Source of the DNA: Mobiluncus curtisii subsp. curtisii ATCC 35241
Lineage (GTDB): Bacteria; Actinomycetota; Actinomycetes; Actinomycetales; Actinomycetaceae
Assembly (NCBI RefSeq): GCF_000146285.1
Contig: NZ_GL385912.1
Span: 1,929,251-1,993,250, forward strand
Length of the DNA: 64,000 nucleotides
Reading direction: 5' to 3'
Made by a program: the position numbers and the translations under genes. How positions within the stretch are numbered: position 1 is the first letter of the stretch; the number at the start of each line of letters is the position of its first letter. A model generated the notes under the pieces. It ran no database searches. It saw only the letters and a program-made list of their open reading frames with translations, and was not told the DNA's origin. Shown here one piece after another: positions 63,393 to 64,000 of this stretch.

Positions 63393-64000
63393 TTACTTGA
63401 TAGTTTTATCGGCTTTAGCCAACAGTTCGTCAGAAAGAGGGTGTCCCTGTTTTTTGGCAGCCTCGGGGTTCACCACCAGCTGTGGTTTCTTTTGAGACTC
63501 TACCGGCATAGTTTTCGGCTGGACCTCACCTTTCAGAATTTTTACTGCCATTTCCCCGGTCTGGTGACCCAGTTCCCGGTAATCCAGACCCAGGGTCAAA
63601 GCTGCCCCGTTTTCAACTGAGCTGGTATCCCCCGTCACCGTGAGAATGCCTTTTTCCTCTGCCACTTGCAGCACGGAATCCAAAGCAGCTATCACAGTAT
63701 TATCGGTAGGAATATAAATGGCGTCTACCCCGGTGAGGGTTTGCGCAGCCTGTTGGACTTCAGCAGTGTTGGTGATGGTTTTTTCCACTACTTCCAGCCC
63801 TTGTTTCTTGGCTTCAGCTTTCGCCATTTTGACTTGCACTTGGGAGTTTACCTCTCCTGAGGAATAGATAACGCCAATCTTGTGAGCATCCGGAATCACC
63901 TGTTTGACCAAGTCAATCTGTTGAGCCACCGGATTCATATCCGTAGTGCCGGTCACGTTGTAACCCGGCGCTTCGTTAGACTTGACCAGCTCCGCTGTCA
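63393..64000 (-). CDS. ABC transporter substrate-binding protein (PF04392-type), 5' end outside the window
   Basis: The frame stays open to the window edge, so the gene starts beyond 64000. The visible 201 residues begin TAELVKSNEAPGYNVTGTTD and contain KIGVIYSSGEVNSQVQVKMA, DAIYIPTDNTVI and GLDYRELGHQTG, all typical of the TrpX/YtrF-like binding-protein family. An internal GTG at 63956 is not the start. It would deliver an amino acid or related small ligand to the permease. Confidence 0.88.
   Translation of the reverse strand, partial: TAELVKSNEAPGYNVTGTTDMNPVAQQIDLVKQVIPDAHKIGVIYSSGEVNSQVQVKMAKAEAKKQGLEVVEKTITNTAEVQQAAQTLTGVDAIYIPTDNTVIAALDSVLQVAEEKGILTVTGDTSSVENGAALTLGLDYRELGHQTGEMAVKILKGEVQPKTMPVESQKKPQLVVNPEAAKKQGHPLSDELLAKADKTIK

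Overview
The window is chromosomal DNA of an actinobacterium, most likely an anaerobic or facultative member of the Actinomycetaceae such as Mobiluncus or a close relative. The reasons are the gene order rplM-rpsI-glmM-glmS with nnrDE-alr-tsaE-tsaB-rimI, two DtxR/IdeR-type iron boxes, weak -35 elements with TANNNT -10 elements, Ala/Lys-rich tails on ribosomal proteins, a fumarate reductase/succinate dehydrogenase operon next to housekeeping genes, and a pyruvate formate-lyase system. The genus is an inference. No rRNA, tRNA, CRISPR array or insertion sequence was recognised.

Layout. 0-2.7 kb: a glycine-amidinotransferase-like enzyme behind a long structured leader, followed by a DMT-family transporter. 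2.8-6.3 kb: three-subunit succinate dehydrogenase/fumarate reductase. 6.5-20.3 kb: rimI, tsaB, a membrane-anchored unknown, tsaE, alr and nnrDE, then an unknown plus coaA on the other strand, then dedA, glmS, glmM, rpsI and rplM. 20.7-24.1 kb: pyruvate formate-lyase activase, a free-standing glycyl-radical domain and a PFL core lacking that domain. 24.6-29.5 kb: class II aldolase, class III aminotransferase, divergent FGGY kinase and a GtrA-like protein. 29.5-44.3 kb: truA, rplQ, rpoA, rpsK, rpsM, rpmJ, infA, a SipW-like signal peptidase, a very acidic 775-residue protein, map, adk, secY and the spc-type ribosomal operon (rplO to rplN). 44.5-53.8 kb: a block separating the spc and S10 operons, with a carbonic anhydrase, a siderophore/heme-type ABC importer, a heterodimeric ABC pair, a small membrane protein and a MalY/PatB lyase. 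53.9-59.5 kb: the S10 operon (rpsQ to rpsJ). 59.7-61.2 kb: a secreted Cys-containing protein overlapping an unknown cytosolic protein. 61.4-64 kb: a tryptophan/tyrosine-type ABC importer whose binding protein runs off the window end.

How the genes work together. PFL and fumarate reductase fit anaerobic mixed-acid metabolism. Each of the two iron-transport operons starts next to an IdeR-like operator, so both should be induced by iron starvation. GlmS and GlmM feed UDP-GlcNAc synthesis, Alr feeds peptidoglycan D-alanine, and TsaB/TsaE serve tRNA t6A. The S10, spc, secY and infA-rpoA blocks supply the ribosome, Sec translocon and RNA polymerase alpha.

Most notable: the obligately split PFL; the structured leader before the amidinotransferase; four genes whose -10 hexamer lies 6-7 nt before a GTG start (leaderless candidates); the IdeR-controlled block between the S10 and spc operons; and the unexplained secreted/cytosolic pair beside the S10 operon. 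Starts were moved where a better Shine-Dalgarno or family length argued for it.
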